NCBI GenBank assembly: GCA_913057815.1
Contig: CAJXOV010000125.1
Span: forward strand, 1-6,612
DNA: 6,612 bases
Reading direction: 5' to 3'
DNA from: an uncultured Flavobacteriales bacterium
Lineage (GTDB): Bacteria; Bacteroidota; Bacteroidia; Flavobacteriales_D; Sanyastnellaceae
In this document: positions 6,581 to 6,612 of the stretch, piece after piece
Position numbering within the stretch: the first letter of the stretch is position 1
Layout of the letters: every line of letters begins with the position of its first letter
Program-made: the position numbers and the translations under genes
The notes under the pieces: model-generated
Told to the model about the DNA's origin: nothing
The model's input: only the letters and a program-made list of their open reading frames with translations
Databases searched by the model: none

Positions 6581-6612
6581 CTGTCTCTTATACACATCTC
6601 CGAGCCCACGAG
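6581..6612 (+). other. Untrimmed Nextera adapter, Read 2/i7 side (artefact)
   Basis: Not genomic DNA. The first 19 bases (6581-6599) are the reverse complement of the Tn5 mosaic end, and the rest continues into the Nextera Read 2 adapter arm in the expected orientation. Genomic sequence ends at 6580. It reads in frame with the TolC-type gene, so it hides the fact that the gene is cut off. Confidence 0.98.

Overview
The window reads as an AT-rich chromosomal fragment from a member of the Bacteroidota, probably from the flavobacterial or cytophagal side. The grounds are TAnnTTTG-type -7 promoter elements instead of an E. coli-type -10, an A-rich start context lacking a Shine-Dalgarno at most genes, the TolC signal peptide ending in a 'QAQ' pattern, and an efflux adaptor of a form familiar from that phylum. 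The genus cannot be named from the sequence. Both ends are sequencing artefacts: 1-42 and 6581-6612 are Illumina Nextera adapter, so the genomic insert is 43-6580.

Layout. A minus-strand gene (43-246) encodes the N-terminus of a lipoprotein and is cut off by the left end. About 390 bases of non-coding DNA follow (247-635). They hold a probable promoter for the lipoprotein gene, one modest hairpin, and next to the plus-strand gene a perfect 8-4-8 palindrome overlapping a Bacteroidota promoter. Four plus-strand genes then run head to tail with almost no gaps: a MarR-family regulator (636-1106), a periplasmic adaptor of an RND pump (1108-2232), the RND inner-membrane transporter (2229-5399), and a TolC-type outer-membrane channel (5396 to the insert end, missing its C-terminus).

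Together the four genes form a self-contained tripartite drug or toxic-compound efflux operon with its own repressor. The transporter would be driven by the proton gradient through an Asp-Asp pair in TM4. The adaptor would link it to the TolC-type channel, and export would go straight across the outer membrane. The MarR protein probably binds the palindrome, shuts its own operon off, and releases when it senses a ligand. The substrate cannot be read from the sequence.

I found no evidence of a previously undescribed system. The points worth a second look are the adapter ends and the false peptide they encode, the operator-promoter overlap with a possibly leaderless regulator mRNA, the Asn-Asp pair in TM10 where AcrB has its essential lysine, and the non-canonical hairpin region of the adaptor.
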